This document shows, piece after piece, positions 50,206 through 59,377 of a stretch of 60,818 nucleotides of DNA; within the stretch, counting starts at the first letter, position 1, and the number at the start of each line of letters is the position of its first letter. A program made the position numbers and the translations under genes. The notes under the pieces were generated by a model. It was not told the origin of the DNA. It saw nothing but the letters and a program-made list of their open reading frames with translations, and searched no databases. The DNA is from DASWJZ01 sp964440525 (GTDB taxonomy: Bacteria; Pseudomonadota; Alphaproteobacteria; Rhizobiales; Afifellaceae), in assembly GCA_964440525.1 (NCBI GenBank), contig CAYTTC010000011.1:1-60818 (forward strand), given 5' to 3'.

Positions 50206-51030
50206 ATGAGCCTGATGGCCGGCAAGCGGGGCCTGATCATGGGCGTCGCCAACGATCACTCGATCGCCTGGGGCATTGCCAAGCAGCTCGCTGCGCAAGG
50301 GGCGGAGCTCGCCTTTACCTACCAGGGCGAGCATTTTGGCCGGCGCGTGAAACCGCTCGCAACCTCGATCGGCTCGACGCTCATCTACCATTGCGACGTG
50401 GAGGACGCCGCCTCGACGCAGGCGGTCTTCGACGCGCTCCGCACGACATGGGGGAGCCTCGACTTCGTCGTCCATGCCATTGCCTTTTCCGACAAGGCGG
50501 AACTGAAGGGACGATACGCCGATACGTCGCGCGACAACTTCGTCCGCACCATGCTGATCTCATGCTTTTCCTTCACCGAGGTGGCGCGCATGGCGGCGGG
50601 GCTGATGCCCGCGGGCGGCAGCCTCCTTACGCTGACCTATGGCGGCTCGACACGGGTGATGCCGAACTACAATGTCATGGGCGTGGCGAAGGCGGCGCTG
50701 GAAGCTTCGGTGCGCTATCTCGCCGCCGATTTCGGCGAACGTGGCATTCGCGTCAACGCCATCTCCGCCGGCCCGATCCGCACGCTCGCCGGGGCGGGGG
50801 TCGCCGATGCCCGGCTCATGTTCGGCTTTCAGCGGGACAACGCCCCGCTTCGCCGGGCGATCAGCATCGAGGATATCGGCGGCGCCGCGCTCTATTTGTT
50901 GAGCGATCTGTCGCGCGCGGTGACCGGCGAAGTCCATTTTGTGGACTGCGGTTACAATATCGTGGCGATGCCGCGCCTCGATCTCATCAAAGCGACCGAC
51001 GAAAAGCCCACCCGCGACGCCGCGGAATAG
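50206..51030 (+). CDS. fabI: Enoyl-ACP reductase FabI
   Basis: NADH-dependent reductase that completes each elongation cycle; 274 residues. N-terminal KRGLIMGVANDHSIAWGIA and the catalytic Y-x6-K in YNVMGVAKAALEA are present; IRVNAISAGPIRTLA follows. This is the enzyme type targeted by triclosan. The ATG at 50206 has GATGAGGAAG upstream; the frame is open into fabB but without homology. Confidence 0.96.
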   Translation: MSLMAGKRGLIMGVANDHSIAWGIAKQLAAQGAELAFTYQGEHFGRRVKPLATSIGSTLIYHCDVEDAASTQAVFDALRTTWGSLDFVVHAIAFSDKAELKGRYADTSRDNFVRTMLISCFSFTEVARMAAGLMPAGGSLLTLTYGGSTRVMPNYNVMGVAKAALEASVRYLAADFGERGIRVNAISAGPIRTLAGAGVADARLMFGFQRDNAPLRRAISIEDIGGAALYLLSDLSRAVTGEVHFVDCGYNIVAMPRLDLIKATDEKPTRDAAE

Positions 51031-51135
51031 GTTTATTCGCCATGCTCGCGAGAAACCACGCCGCAAACGCAACCCGGTAAGTGAATTTTTTACAGGAAAT
51101 GGGCTTTGCTGAGGGCCACTCAGTGGGGACCACCC

Positions 51136-53049
51136 ATGACCATTCCCAAGTACCGGGCCGCGATCGTCGTGTTTCTCGTCGGCTTCGCGCTCGGCCTGTC
51201 CGTTTTCGTAGCGTCGCGTCTGTTCGTACGGACCATTCTCAGCGGAGATGCGATCGCCGCCGCCGAGGAACTGGCAGCGCAATTGGCCGACGGCAAAACG
51301 ATCGAGACGAGCGGAGCGCTGTCCTCCGTCATCCGCTACACCTATTTCGACCTGAACGGAAAGGTGCTCGCCAGCGACGCGCCGGGCGGCCCGTCGGCGC
51401 AGCCACCGCGGCTCAACGCAACCGAGATCACCGACCTTGCGGGCGTGGTGGATAATGGCGGCGCCATCTTCGAGGAGGCCTCGCTCCTCTCCAGCCTGTT
51501 CGGCCTTTCGGAAGCGGCGGTCAAGAAGGTCGCGGTTTCGGTCGTGTCGGACGGCCGAACGCTCGGGACCCTCGTCGTGGAGGTCGATCAGACGCGGGCG
51601 CTGCAATCGCTGAGCCGCGCATTCAGTATCATCGGCATGGTGACTGTCGGCCTCGCAGTGCTCGCGGTGATTGCAGTCGCCTTCGTCGTGACGCGCGGCC
51701 ACGGCTTCGGCCACCACAAAAAGACCTTCGATCCAAGCATGCTGCCGCGCGATCCGCTGACGGACGTGCCGACGCGATCCGGGCTCACGCTGTTCCTCGA
51801 GGACGCGGTCGAGCGCGCGGCGACACACGACCAGCAGGTCGGGCTCATGATCCTCGGCCTCGACGGATTTCGCGCGGTGAACGACATCTGGGGCCACGCG
51901 GCCGGCGACGAGGTGCTGAAGATCACCGCAGAGCGACTCAAAACCTTCGCCAGCGGCCCGGGCAGCGTCGCGCGCGTCGCCGGCGACGAGTTTGCGCTCG
52001 TTGTCGAGGGAGATGCGAACAATTCGATGCGCCAGCTCGCCGATAGAATTCGCGCGACGCTCGGCGAGCCGTACGAGATCGAGGGTAGCACCATCACGCT
52101 CGGCGCCAGCATCGGCGCGGCCCTCTACCCGATCAATGCGGAGAGTGGCCAGATCCTGTTCCGCGCCGCCGACAACGCCCTCTCGAAGGCCAAGACGATG
52201 GGGCGGAACGCGCTTGCCGTTTTCGACACCGAGATGAAGGAGAAGATGCAGCGCAACGCGACCCTGGAGCGGGATCTGAGGCTGGCGCTGGACCGCGACG
52301 AATTCGTTGTCTTCTATCAGCCGCAGCTCGAGCTCGCCTCGGGCCGCCTGCGCGGCTACGAGGCGCTGGTACGTTGGGAACGCCCCGGCGAGGGCATCCT
52401 GGCGCCGCGCGATTTCCTCGCGGTGGCCGAAGAAACCGGTCTCATCCGCCCGATCGGCAACTGGGTGCTGCGCAAGGCCTGCGAAGACGCCGCGTCCTGG
52501 CTCGATTCGGGGACGGTGGCCGTGAATTTCTCAGCTGCGCAATTCCGCTCCCAGGAGATCGACAAGACCATCGCCAAGGTCCTTCAAGAGACCGGCCTTG
52601 CGCCCGATCGCCTCGAGATCGAGGTGCCCGAAAGCCTGTTTCTCAACGACATTCCGGACGTGATGGAGGTACTGAACCGCGTGAAGGCGCTCGGCGTCCG
52701 CGTGGCGATGGACGATTTTGGCGGCGGCTATACGGGGCTCGCCTCGCTGGCGCGCTTCCCCTTCGACAAGATCAAGATCGACAGGAGTTTCGTCGGTCAG
52801 CTGACCGAGGATGCGGACGTGGCCGCCATCGTCTCGGCCATCGTCGCCCTCGGCCGCACCCTCAGTGTCGACGTCACCGCCGAGGGCGTCGAAACCAGCG
52901 AGCAGGTGATGCTCCTTAAGGCTGCCGGGTGCAGCATCGTGCAGGGCTTCCTGTTCGGGGTCCCCAAGCGCGAAGCGGCAACGCTCCAGGAGAGCCCGGC
53001 GCAGGACCAGAATGCAACACATAGATCGACGGGGACTTCCGGCGCTTGA
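51136..53049 (+). CDS. Membrane-bound GGDEF-EAL protein with AGDEF site
   Basis: A 637-residue protein: TM1 at about 8-28, periplasmic region of about 130 residues, TM2 at about 165-190, GGDEF and EAL domains. The cyclase signature reads VARVAGDEFALV, an AGDEF variant that is active in some cyclases. The phosphodiesterase motifs are retained (YEALVRW, VNFSAAQF, EIEVPES, MDDFGGGYTG, KIKIDRSF, TAEGVETS, QGFLFG). No RxxD inhibitory site is seen. It shares its topology with the genes at 39988 and 53162. Start chosen at the ATG 51136; a TTG lies in frame at 51106. Confidence 0.9.
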   Translation: MTIPKYRAAIVVFLVGFALGLSVFVASRLFVRTILSGDAIAAAEELAAQLADGKTIETSGALSSVIRYTYFDLNGKVLASDAPGGPSAQPPRLNATEITDLAGVVDNGGAIFEEASLLSSLFGLSEAAVKKVAVSVVSDGRTLGTLVVEVDQTRALQSLSRAFSIIGMVTVGLAVLAVIAVAFVVTRGHGFGHHKKTFDPSMLPRDPLTDVPTRSGLTLFLEDAVERAATHDQQVGLMILGLDGFRAVNDIWGHAAGDEVLKITAERLKTFASGPGSVARVAGDEFALVVEGDANNSMRQLADRIRATLGEPYEIEGSTITLGASIGAALYPINAESGQILFRAADNALSKAKTMGRNALAVFDTEMKEKMQRNATLERDLRLALDRDEFVVFYQPQLELASGRLRGYEALVRWERPGEGILAPRDFLAVAEETGLIRPIGNWVLRKACEDAASWLDSGTVAVNFSAAQFRSQEIDKTIAKVLQETGLAPDRLEIEVPESLFLNDIPDVMEVLNRVKALGVRVAMDDFGGGYTGLASLARFPFDKIKIDRSFVGQLTEDADVAAIVSAIVALGRTLSVDVTAEGVETSEQVMLLKAAGCSIVQGFLFGVPKREAATLQESPAQDQNATHRSTGTSGA

Positions 53050-53161
53050 TCCGCTCGAATTGTCCGCGCCGCGTTCATCGACGGCTAAGGACAGGGCCGT
53101 ATCTCAAGGTCAAAATTGACGACGAGCCGGGCGGGGGCGCTGTGATTGAGGGGCGGCTGAG

Positions 53162-55087
53162 TTGAAGAAAATCGAGAAGAAGCCGCTCGCAACCGCAGCC
53201 ACTCTGGTGCTGGTAGCGAGCGGGATCCTTGCCGCCGTGTACGGGCTCGGGCAATACGCGCTCGGGCGCATGATGGCCGACGACGCCGTCACCTCCGCGG
53301 ATCTCTGGTCGCGCGCGCTCAACCGAAACGACGGAAGCCTCGAAGTGACCTTGGCGGGGACCAGCACGGAAACTCTGGCAAGCACGCTCCACATCGCCAG
53401 CATCGACCGCGTTCTGCTCATCCCCGCGGAACGAAATCCGATCGCTTTCCACGGACCGGATGCGAGCGCCGAACTGAAGCAGGCGGTCGCCGGCACCGCC
53501 GGAGCGGAACGACCGCTCTATCAAGTCGAGAGCGGTTCCTACACGCTCGATTCCATCAGCTGGCTCGGACAGGCGCCCTTCCACAGCTGGGTAATCTTTC
53601 CGCCCGAGAAAAGCGGGCGGGTGCGGCTCGCGGTGCGCGTGGATCAGACGAGGACCGCTGCCGACCTGATCTCCTCATTCGCCCGCGAGGTGCTGTTCAG
53701 CGGCGGCGTTGCGATCATCACCTTCGTCTCGTTCATGGCGGGTTTCAGCTACCGACAGCGCCAGCTCTCGGCGGAGAATGCCGCAATCCGCTTCCTCGCA
53801 TTGCATGATGAACTGACCGGCCTGCCGAACCGGAAGCAGTTCGAGGAGTTCATGGCCGAAACCCTCGCCAAAGTCGAACAGGGCGGCCAAAAGGCGGCGC
53901 TCTTCGTTCTCGACCTCGACAGCTTCAAGGCGGTCAACGACACGCTCGGCCATCCGGTCGGCGACGGCCTGCTGAAAGCATGCGCCAAGCGGCTGAAAGC
54001 ATCGCTCAGGGGCGGCGACCTGTTGGCGCGGTTGTCCGGCGACGAGTTCGTCATCGTCGTGCCCAACCTCACCGATCCCTCCATGCTCGCGCCGCTCGCA
54101 GAACGCGTGCTGAACCTTCTCTCGAGCCCGTTCCGCGTCGACGGTCACGAACTCCAAATCGGCTGCTCGATCGGGCTGGCGGTGGCGCCCGACAACGGTT
54201 CCGACATCACCTCGCTGATGCGCAACGCCGACTTTGCCCTTTATCGCGCCAAGAGCGAGGGGCGCCGCACCTGGCGGTTTTTCGACCCCAAAATGGCCGA
54301 GGACCTCGCAAGCCGGCGCACGCTGGAGGACGGGCTCAGGCATGCGCTCCAGAACGACCACTTCCAGCTCCTCTACCAGCCGCAGATCGAGCTCGCGACC
54401 GGGCAGACGCTCGGATACGAGGCGATGCTGCGCTGGCGACTGCCGGGCAAGGGCCTGGTGCCGGCAGCCGCCTTCGTGTCGATCGCCGAGGAAACCGGGT
54501 TGGTCGTGCCGATCGGCGAATGGGTCATCCGCCAAGCGGCGCGAGACTGCGCGCTGATCCCGTCTGAGCGGCGCGTGGCCATCAACCTCTCGGCGACGCA
54601 GCTGAAACGCGACGGCGTCGAGACCTTCATCCTGGAAACGCTGAAGTCCCACAAAATCCCGCCAAGCCGCATCGAGATCGAGGTCAACGAGACGATACTC
54701 GGCCGCAACGAATCGATCGCCTTCGGCCGGCTGGAGAAGATCCGCGACGCGGGCGTGCGCATCGTCATGGATTCTTTCGGTACGGGCACGCTCAGCCTCG
54801 GCCTCCTCTCCCGCTATTCCTTCGACAAGATCAAAGTCGACCGCTCCTTCCTGATGAACGACGAGCAGAAGAGCGGGGCGGTGCTCGCCGCCGTCTGCAG
54901 CCTCGGCCGAACGCTCGGTTTTCGCGTCGCCGGCCAGGGAGTGGAGACGATCGAGCACGCGCAGCTTCTGCGCGCCGCCGGCTGCTCGGAGGCGCAGGGC
55001 TATTACTTCGCGGCGCCGATGCCGCTGGAGCAGCTGCTGAAAATCGAGCAGGAGCAGGCGAGGCCGCAGCTCGCCGCGAGCGCGTAG
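53162..55087 (+). CDS. Membrane-bound GGDEF protein with degenerate EAL domain
   Basis: A 641-residue protein of the same layout: TM1 at about 10-29, periplasmic part of about 145 residues, TM2 at about 178-198. Cyclase motif RLSGDEF (about 289-295) is preceded by RGGD, which fits the RxxD inhibitory site. In the EAL domain three key motifs deviate: EAL is EAM, the second Asp of DDFGTG is S538 (MDSFGTG), and the catalytic Glu of AEGVET is Q592 (GQGVET). Phosphodiesterase activity is therefore unlikely. TTG start at 53162 with GAGGGG upstream, 112 bp after the preceding paralogue. Confidence 0.9.
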   Translation: MKKIEKKPLATAATLVLVASGILAAVYGLGQYALGRMMADDAVTSADLWSRALNRNDGSLEVTLAGTSTETLASTLHIASIDRVLLIPAERNPIAFHGPDASAELKQAVAGTAGAERPLYQVESGSYTLDSISWLGQAPFHSWVIFPPEKSGRVRLAVRVDQTRTAADLISSFAREVLFSGGVAIITFVSFMAGFSYRQRQLSAENAAIRFLALHDELTGLPNRKQFEEFMAETLAKVEQGGQKAALFVLDLDSFKAVNDTLGHPVGDGLLKACAKRLKASLRGGDLLARLSGDEFVIVVPNLTDPSMLAPLAERVLNLLSSPFRVDGHELQIGCSIGLAVAPDNGSDITSLMRNADFALYRAKSEGRRTWRFFDPKMAEDLASRRTLEDGLRHALQNDHFQLLYQPQIELATGQTLGYEAMLRWRLPGKGLVPAAAFVSIAEETGLVVPIGEWVIRQAARDCALIPSERRVAINLSATQLKRDGVETFILETLKSHKIPPSRIEIEVNETILGRNESIAFGRLEKIRDAGVRIVMDSFGTGTLSLGLLSRYSFDKIKVDRSFLMNDEQKSGAVLAAVCSLGRTLGFRVAGQGVETIEHAQLLRAAGCSEAQGYYFAAPMPLEQLLKIEQEQARPQLAASA

Positions 55088-55090
55088 AAC

Positions 55091-55120
55091 AAAAAAGGGC
55101 GCCACGGCGCCCTTTCGTTT
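55091..55120. terminator. Bidirectional Rho-independent terminator
   Basis: AAAGGGCGCC and GGCGCCCTTT form a perfect 10-bp inverted repeat with A-run AAAAAA before and CCCTTTCGTTT after. It therefore has U-rich tails in both directions and serves the convergent GGDEF gene (plus strand) and pnp (minus strand). Confidence 0.88.
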
Positions 55121-55140
55121 GCGTGGTCGAAACGGCGCTG

Positions 55141-57267
55141 TCAGGCGGCGGCTTCGTCGCCCTTGATCTCCTGGCCGCTCTTCTGATCGACGACCTTCAT
55201 GGACAGGCGGACCTTGCCGCGCTCGTCGGAGCCCAAAAACTTCACCCAGACCTTGTCACCTTCCTTCACCACGTCCTTGACGTTGGCGACGCGCTGGGGT
55301 GCGAGCTGCGAGACGTGCACCAGCCCGTCGCGCGAGCCGAAGAAGTTCACGAAGGCGCCGAAATCGACGATCTTGACGACGGTGCCCTGGTAGATCTGCC
55401 CGGGCTCCGGCTCCGCCGCAATGCCCTGGATCCACTTGATGGCGGCGCGGATCGAATCGGCGTTGGCGGAAGCGACCTTCACGGTGCCGTCGTCCTCGAC
55501 GTTGATCTTGGCGCCGGTCTTCTCGACGATCTCGCGGATCACCTTGCCGCCGGTGCCGATGACTTCGCGGATCTTGTCGACCGGGATCTTGAGAACCTCG
55601 ATACGCGGCGCGTGCTCGCCGAGCTCGGCGCGTGCCTGGCCGAGCGCCTTCGACATCTCTCCCAGGATGTGCAGACGCCCCTCCTTCGCCTGGTCGAGCG
55701 CGGTCTTCATGATCTCTTCGGTGATGCCCTGGATCTTGATGTCCATCTGCAGCGAGGTGATGCCGTTAGAAGTGCCAGCCACCTTGAAGTCCATATCGCC
55801 GAGATGATCCTCGTCGCCCAGAATGTCGGAAAGCACGGCGAAGCGCTCATCCTCCTTGATCAGCCCCATGGCAATGCCCGCGACCGACGCTTTGAGCGGC
55901 ACGCCCGCATCCATCAGCGCAAGCGATGTGCCGCAGACGGTCGCCATGGAGGAGGAGCCGTTCGATTCGGTGATCTCGGAGACCACGCGCATCGTGTAGG
56001 GGAACTCATGGCTCGCCGGCAGGACCGGACGGATGGCGCGCCAGGCGAGCTTGCCGTGGCCGATCTCGCGCCGGCCGGGCGAGCCCATCCTGCCGGCTTC
56101 GCCGACCGAGTAAGGCGGGAAATTGTAGTGCAGCATGAAGGCGACCTTGTAGGTGCCCTCGAGGCTGTCGATCATCTGCTCGTCCTCGCCGGTGCCGAGC
56201 GTGGCAACCACCAGCGCCTGCGTCTCGCCGCGGGTGAAGAGCGCCGAGCCGTGCGTGCGCGGCAGCACGCCGACCTCGGAAACGATCGGCCGGACAGTCT
56301 TCAGGTCGCGGCCGTCGATGCGGGTGCCGGTATCGAGGATGTTCCAGCGAACGATCTTGGCTTGCAGGTCCTTGAAGACGGACGCCACCTTATCCTTGTC
56401 GAAGCGCGGCTCGGCATCGGCCGGGAAGAGCGCGGCCGTCACCTTCGCCTTCACCGCGTCGACCGCAGCGTAGCGCTCCTGCTTAACCGTGTTCTTGTAA
56501 GCGGAGCGGAGGTCGGCTTCGGCGATTTCGAGCATGGCGCGCTCGATCTCGGAAACATCCGTCTGCTGGAAGTCGCGCGGCTCCTTGGCGGCGCGCTCGG
56601 CAAGCTTGATGATCGCATCGAGGACCGGCTGGAACGAGCGGTGCCCGAACATGACCGCACCGAGCATCACGTCCTCAGGAAGCTCGTGGGCCTCCGATTC
56701 CACCATCAAGACGGCGTCGGCCGTGCCGGCGACGACGAGGTCGAGCTTCGATTCCTTCACCTGGTCGACCGGCGGATTGAGCACGTAGCTGCCGTTGATG
56801 TAGCCGACGCGCGCGGCGCCAATCGGGCCCATGAAGGGCGCGCCGGAGAGCGTCAGGGCAGCCGAGGCGGCGACCAATCCGACAACGTCGGGATCGTTCT
56901 CGAGGTCGTGCGAAAGCACGGTGACGACGACCTGCGTCTCGTTCTTGTAGCCTGCGGGGAAGAGCGGCCGGACCGGCCGGTCGATCAGGCGCGAGGTCAG
57001 CGTCTCCTTCTCGGTCGGGCGTCCTTCGCGTTTGAAGAAGCCGCCGGGAATGCGCCCGGAGGCGTAGTAGCGCTCCTGGTAGTTCACCGTGAGCGGGAAG
57101 AAGTCCTGGCCGGACTTCGGCTCCTTCATCGAAACGACGGTCGCGAGTACGGTCGTCTCGCCATAGGTGGCGACGACGGCGCCGTCGGCCTGGCGGGCCA
57201 TGCGGCCCGTCTCAAGGGTGAGCTTCCGCCCGCCCCAATCCAATTCCACTTTCTGCGTGTCAAACAT
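55141..57267 (-). CDS. pnp: Polyribonucleotide nucleotidyltransferase (PNPase)
   Basis: Phosphorolytic 3'-5' exoribonuclease of the degradosome, 708 residues. Two RNase PH domains with FFPLTVNYQERYYASGRIPG and GTSLALMDAGVPLKASVAG, a KH domain with IREVIGTGGKVIREIVEKTG, and a C-terminal S1 domain (YQGTVVKIVDFGAFVNFFGS). It follows rpsO on the minus strand, as in most bacteria, after a 256-bp gap that holds palindromic repeats. In E. coli pnp is autoregulated through its leader. Confidence 0.97.
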   Translation of the reverse strand: MFDTQKVELDWGGRKLTLETGRMARQADGAVVATYGETTVLATVVSMKEPKSGQDFFPLTVNYQERYYASGRIPGGFFKREGRPTEKETLTSRLIDRPVRPLFPAGYKNETQVVVTVLSHDLENDPDVVGLVAASAALTLSGAPFMGPIGAARVGYINGSYVLNPPVDQVKESKLDLVVAGTADAVLMVESEAHELPEDVMLGAVMFGHRSFQPVLDAIIKLAERAAKEPRDFQQTDVSEIERAMLEIAEADLRSAYKNTVKQERYAAVDAVKAKVTAALFPADAEPRFDKDKVASVFKDLQAKIVRWNILDTGTRIDGRDLKTVRPIVSEVGVLPRTHGSALFTRGETQALVVATLGTGEDEQMIDSLEGTYKVAFMLHYNFPPYSVGEAGRMGSPGRREIGHGKLAWRAIRPVLPASHEFPYTMRVVSEITESNGSSSMATVCGTSLALMDAGVPLKASVAGIAMGLIKEDERFAVLSDILGDEDHLGDMDFKVAGTSNGITSLQMDIKIQGITEEIMKTALDQAKEGRLHILGEMSKALGQARAELGEHAPRIEVLKIPVDKIREVIGTGGKVIREIVEKTGAKINVEDDGTVKVASANADSIRAAIKWIQGIAAEPEPGQIYQGTVVKIVDFGAFVNFFGSRDGLVHVSQLAPQRVANVKDVVKEGDKVWVKFLGSDERGKVRLSMKVVDQKSGQEIKGDEAAA

Positions 57268-57430
57268 GGCTAGTCCTTTCAGTCATTGGGAATGAGCAGG
57301 ACGGGCCATGCGCAAGACGGCTGGGCGCTCAGGCTGGAAACTCCAGCATCGAAGCGACCGGCGATCCTGCCATGGCCATTTCCCGCCTTCTTCGGACATT
57401 GTGGCCGGAATCCTCCGGCCGCCGCGGTCC

Positions 57431-57527
57431 TAGAGCTTTCCGATTGAATCGGAATGAGGCTCTATCTCTTTGTTCAAGCATGATCTTTTCCGAAAAGCGG
57501 TTCCCACTTCTCGGGATCATGCTCTAG
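57431..57527. repeat. Two adjacent Rhizobiales-type palindromes (family E)
   Basis: First: TAGAGCTTTCCGATT/AATCGGAATGAGGCTCTA (57431-57464). Second: AGCATGATCTTTTCCGAAAA ... CGGGATCATGCT (57477-57523), a well-known Rhizobiales intergenic palindrome. The outer arm of the second runs to the rpsO stop codon at 57524-57526. Other bases between 57268 and 57430 show no gene. Confidence 0.82.
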
Positions 57528-57948
57528 CGGCGCAGTCCGAGCCGCGTAATGATTGCCTGATAGCGCGTCGTGTCGCGCGACTTCAGATAGTCGAGAAGCC
57601 GGCGGCGCTGCGNNNNNNNNNNNNNNNNNNNNNNNNNNNNNNNNNNNNNNNNNNNNNNNNNNNNNNNNNNNNNNNNNNNNNNNNNNNNNNNNNNNNNNNN
57701 NNNNNNNNNNNNTGATAGCGCGTCGTGTCGCGCGACTTCAGATAGTCGAGAAGCCGGCGGCGCTGCGATACGAGCTTCAGGAGGCCGCGACGCGAGTGAT
57801 TGTCCTTCACGTGGCCCTTGAAGTGCTCGGTCAGATTTGAAATGCGCTCCGAAAGAATGGCGACCTGCACTTCGGGCGAGCCCGTATCGCCGTCCTTCGT
57901 CGCGTATTCCTTGATCAGTGCCTGTTTTCGATCAGCTGTGATCGACAT
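57524..57948 (-). CDS. rpsO: 30S ribosomal protein S15, split by an assembly gap
   Basis: Binds 16S rRNA in the central domain. It starts MSITADRKQALIKEYATKDG and continues GDTGSPEVQVAILSERI and HSRRGLLKLVSQRRRLLDYL. The coding frame is interrupted by 100 N flanked on both sides by the same 55 bp. If the gap and one copy are collapsed (155 bp), the frame closes to exactly 89 residues ending TTRYQAIITRLGLRR, the standard S15 length and C-terminus. The gene is therefore intact in the organism. Its ATG lies inside the last 17 bp of truB. Confidence 0.95.
57558..57767. other. Scaffold gap (100 N) with 55-bp duplicated flanks
   Basis: Positions 57558-57612 and 57713-57767 are identical (TGATAGCGCGTCGTG...GGCGGCGCTGCG) and flank exactly 100 N. 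This is what results when two contigs sharing a 55-base overlap are scaffolded without being merged. Confidence 0.95.
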
Positions 57949-58918
57949 CGGTCATATCCTCAATTCTCGTGCCCGGCCGTTGCCGGCCATCGGACAGGTT
58001 GAACACACGCCTGGGATTGAAAGCGCCCTTGTCGACCTCGCCAAGCGCGATGGGCAAACCGCCGAAGATCGCATAGGCAGGGCCGGAAGTGACGGGCGCA
58101 TCCCGTCCTCTCAGGATGACGGCTTGGCCGCGTTTCAGGCGGACCGCATCCCGTTCGGTCATGGCAAGCGCCGGGATGTCGTCCAGCGCCGTCGCAACCG
58201 AAAGCAACGCTTCCTCGGCACCAAGGCCGCCGGAAGTGCCGGCGTTATGGCGCAACTCCTCCAGCTTTTCCAGCGAAATCATGTTTTCCTCGCCGAACGG
58301 ACCGACTGCAAGGCGGCGCAGCGCCACGACATGGCCGCGCGTGCCGAGCCGGCGGCCCATGTCGCGCGCGAGCGCCCGCACATAGGCGCCCTTGCCGCAC
58401 TCCGCGAGGAACACCGCATGGTCGGCGTCGGGACGTTCGAGGAGATCGAGGCGGTGAATGGTGATTTCGCGCGGCTCGAGCTCGATCATTTCGCCTTCGC
58501 GAGCGAGATCATAGGCGCGCGCTCCGGCGATCTTGATTGCGGAAAAGCGCGGTGGAACCTGCATGATCGCGCCGGTGAATTCCGGCAACACGGCGCGGAT
58601 ATCTGCCGCGTCGGGACGCTTGTCGGACGTCGCGGCGACCGTGCCTTCCATATCGTCGGTGGTCGTCTCGACGCCCCAGCCGATGCTGAAGCGATAGAGT
58701 TTTCGGCCATCCATGACATGGGAGACCGTTTTGGTCGCCTCGCCGAGCGCGATCGGCAGCGAGCCGGAGGCGAGCGGGTCGAGCGTGCCGGCGTGTCCCG
58801 CCTTGGCCGCGCCAAAGAGCCGCTTCACGCGCGCCACCGCCTCGGTCGAGGTCATGCCGACCGGCTTGTCGAGAACGAGCCAGCCGTCGATCTTTCTGCC
58901 CTTGTCGCGGCGCGCCAT
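57932..58918 (-). CDS. truB: tRNA pseudouridine-55 synthase TruB
   Basis: Makes pseudouridine 55 in the T-loop of tRNAs; 328 residues. Catalytic aspartate in GHAGTLDPLASGSLPIALGE (about 42-61), preceded by GWLVLDKPVGMTSTEAV; the C-terminal part has a PUA-like segment. The ATG at 58918 overlaps the rbfA stop by one base, and its own end overlaps rpsO by 17 bp. Confidence 0.96.
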   Translation of the reverse strand: MARRDKGRKIDGWLVLDKPVGMTSTEAVARVKRLFGAAKAGHAGTLDPLASGSLPIALGEATKTVSHVMDGRKLYRFSIGWGVETTTDDMEGTVAATSDKRPDAADIRAVLPEFTGAIMQVPPRFSAIKIAGARAYDLAREGEMIELEPREITIHRLDLLERPDADHAVFLAECGKGAYVRALARDMGRRLGTRGHVVALRRLAVGPFGEENMISLEKLEELRHNAGTSGGLGAEEALLSVATALDDIPALAMTERDAVRLKRGQAVILRGRDAPVTSGPAYAIFGGLPIALGEVDKGAFNPRRVFNLSDGRQRPGTRIEDMTDVDHS

Positions 58919-59349
58919 CAAGCACTGCCTTTATCGTCGCCCGGTCCGCCCGCAGAGGAGCCGAGGTCACGGGCCACCTCCGGCGACTTCAGCAGCCGGT
59001 CGATGCGGCTGTCGTCCTCGAAGCGCGTGTCGAGGATGAATTTCAGATCCGGCATCGACCGCATCTGGCGAAGCGCCGGCGAGATTCTTCCGCGCAAATA
59101 GCGGGCGCTCTCGTTCAGCGTCGCGACGAGCTTTTCAGGCTCGCGCACGGCCAGCGGCGCGACGAGCGCAGTCGCGTGCTTCAGGTCGGGCGACATGCGC
59201 ACCTCGGCGATCGAGACGAGCACGCCGTCGAACTCCGTCCCCGCCTCGCTCCGCGCGAAGACGTCCGCCAGCGCATGGCGAACGAGCTCGCCGACGCGCA
59301 ATTGGCGTTGCGAGGGTTGGTTGGAGCGCTTGGTTTCGAACTGGGGCAT
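58918..59349 (-). CDS. rbfA: Ribosome-binding factor A
   Basis: 30S maturation factor, 143 residues with a KH-like fold: RQLRVGELVRHALADVFAR, VSIAEVRMSPDLKHATALVA and ALRQMRSMPDLKFILDTRFE. The start at 59349 (MPQFETKRS) is preferred because the frame beyond it reads through a family C repeat. Member of the infB-rbfA-truB-rpsO-pnp operon. Confidence 0.95.
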   Translation of the reverse strand: MPQFETKRSNQPSQRQLRVGELVRHALADVFARSEAGTEFDGVLVSIAEVRMSPDLKHATALVAPLAVREPEKLVATLNESARYLRGRISPALRQMRSMPDLKFILDTRFEDDSRIDRLLKSPEVARDLGSSAGGPGDDKGSA

Positions 59350-59377
59350 GGGGTTTTTCCGAACGCGGCGTGAATCA

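Noticed and set aside
55123..57273. A 716-codon open frame on the plus strand opposite pnp.
   Set aside because: It mirrors pnp along its full length and shows no protein motif; pnp is unmistakable.
57613..57712. The N run as a genuine loss or insertion in rpsO.
   Set aside because: The identical 55-bp flanks and the perfect gene after collapse show it to be a scaffolding artefact.
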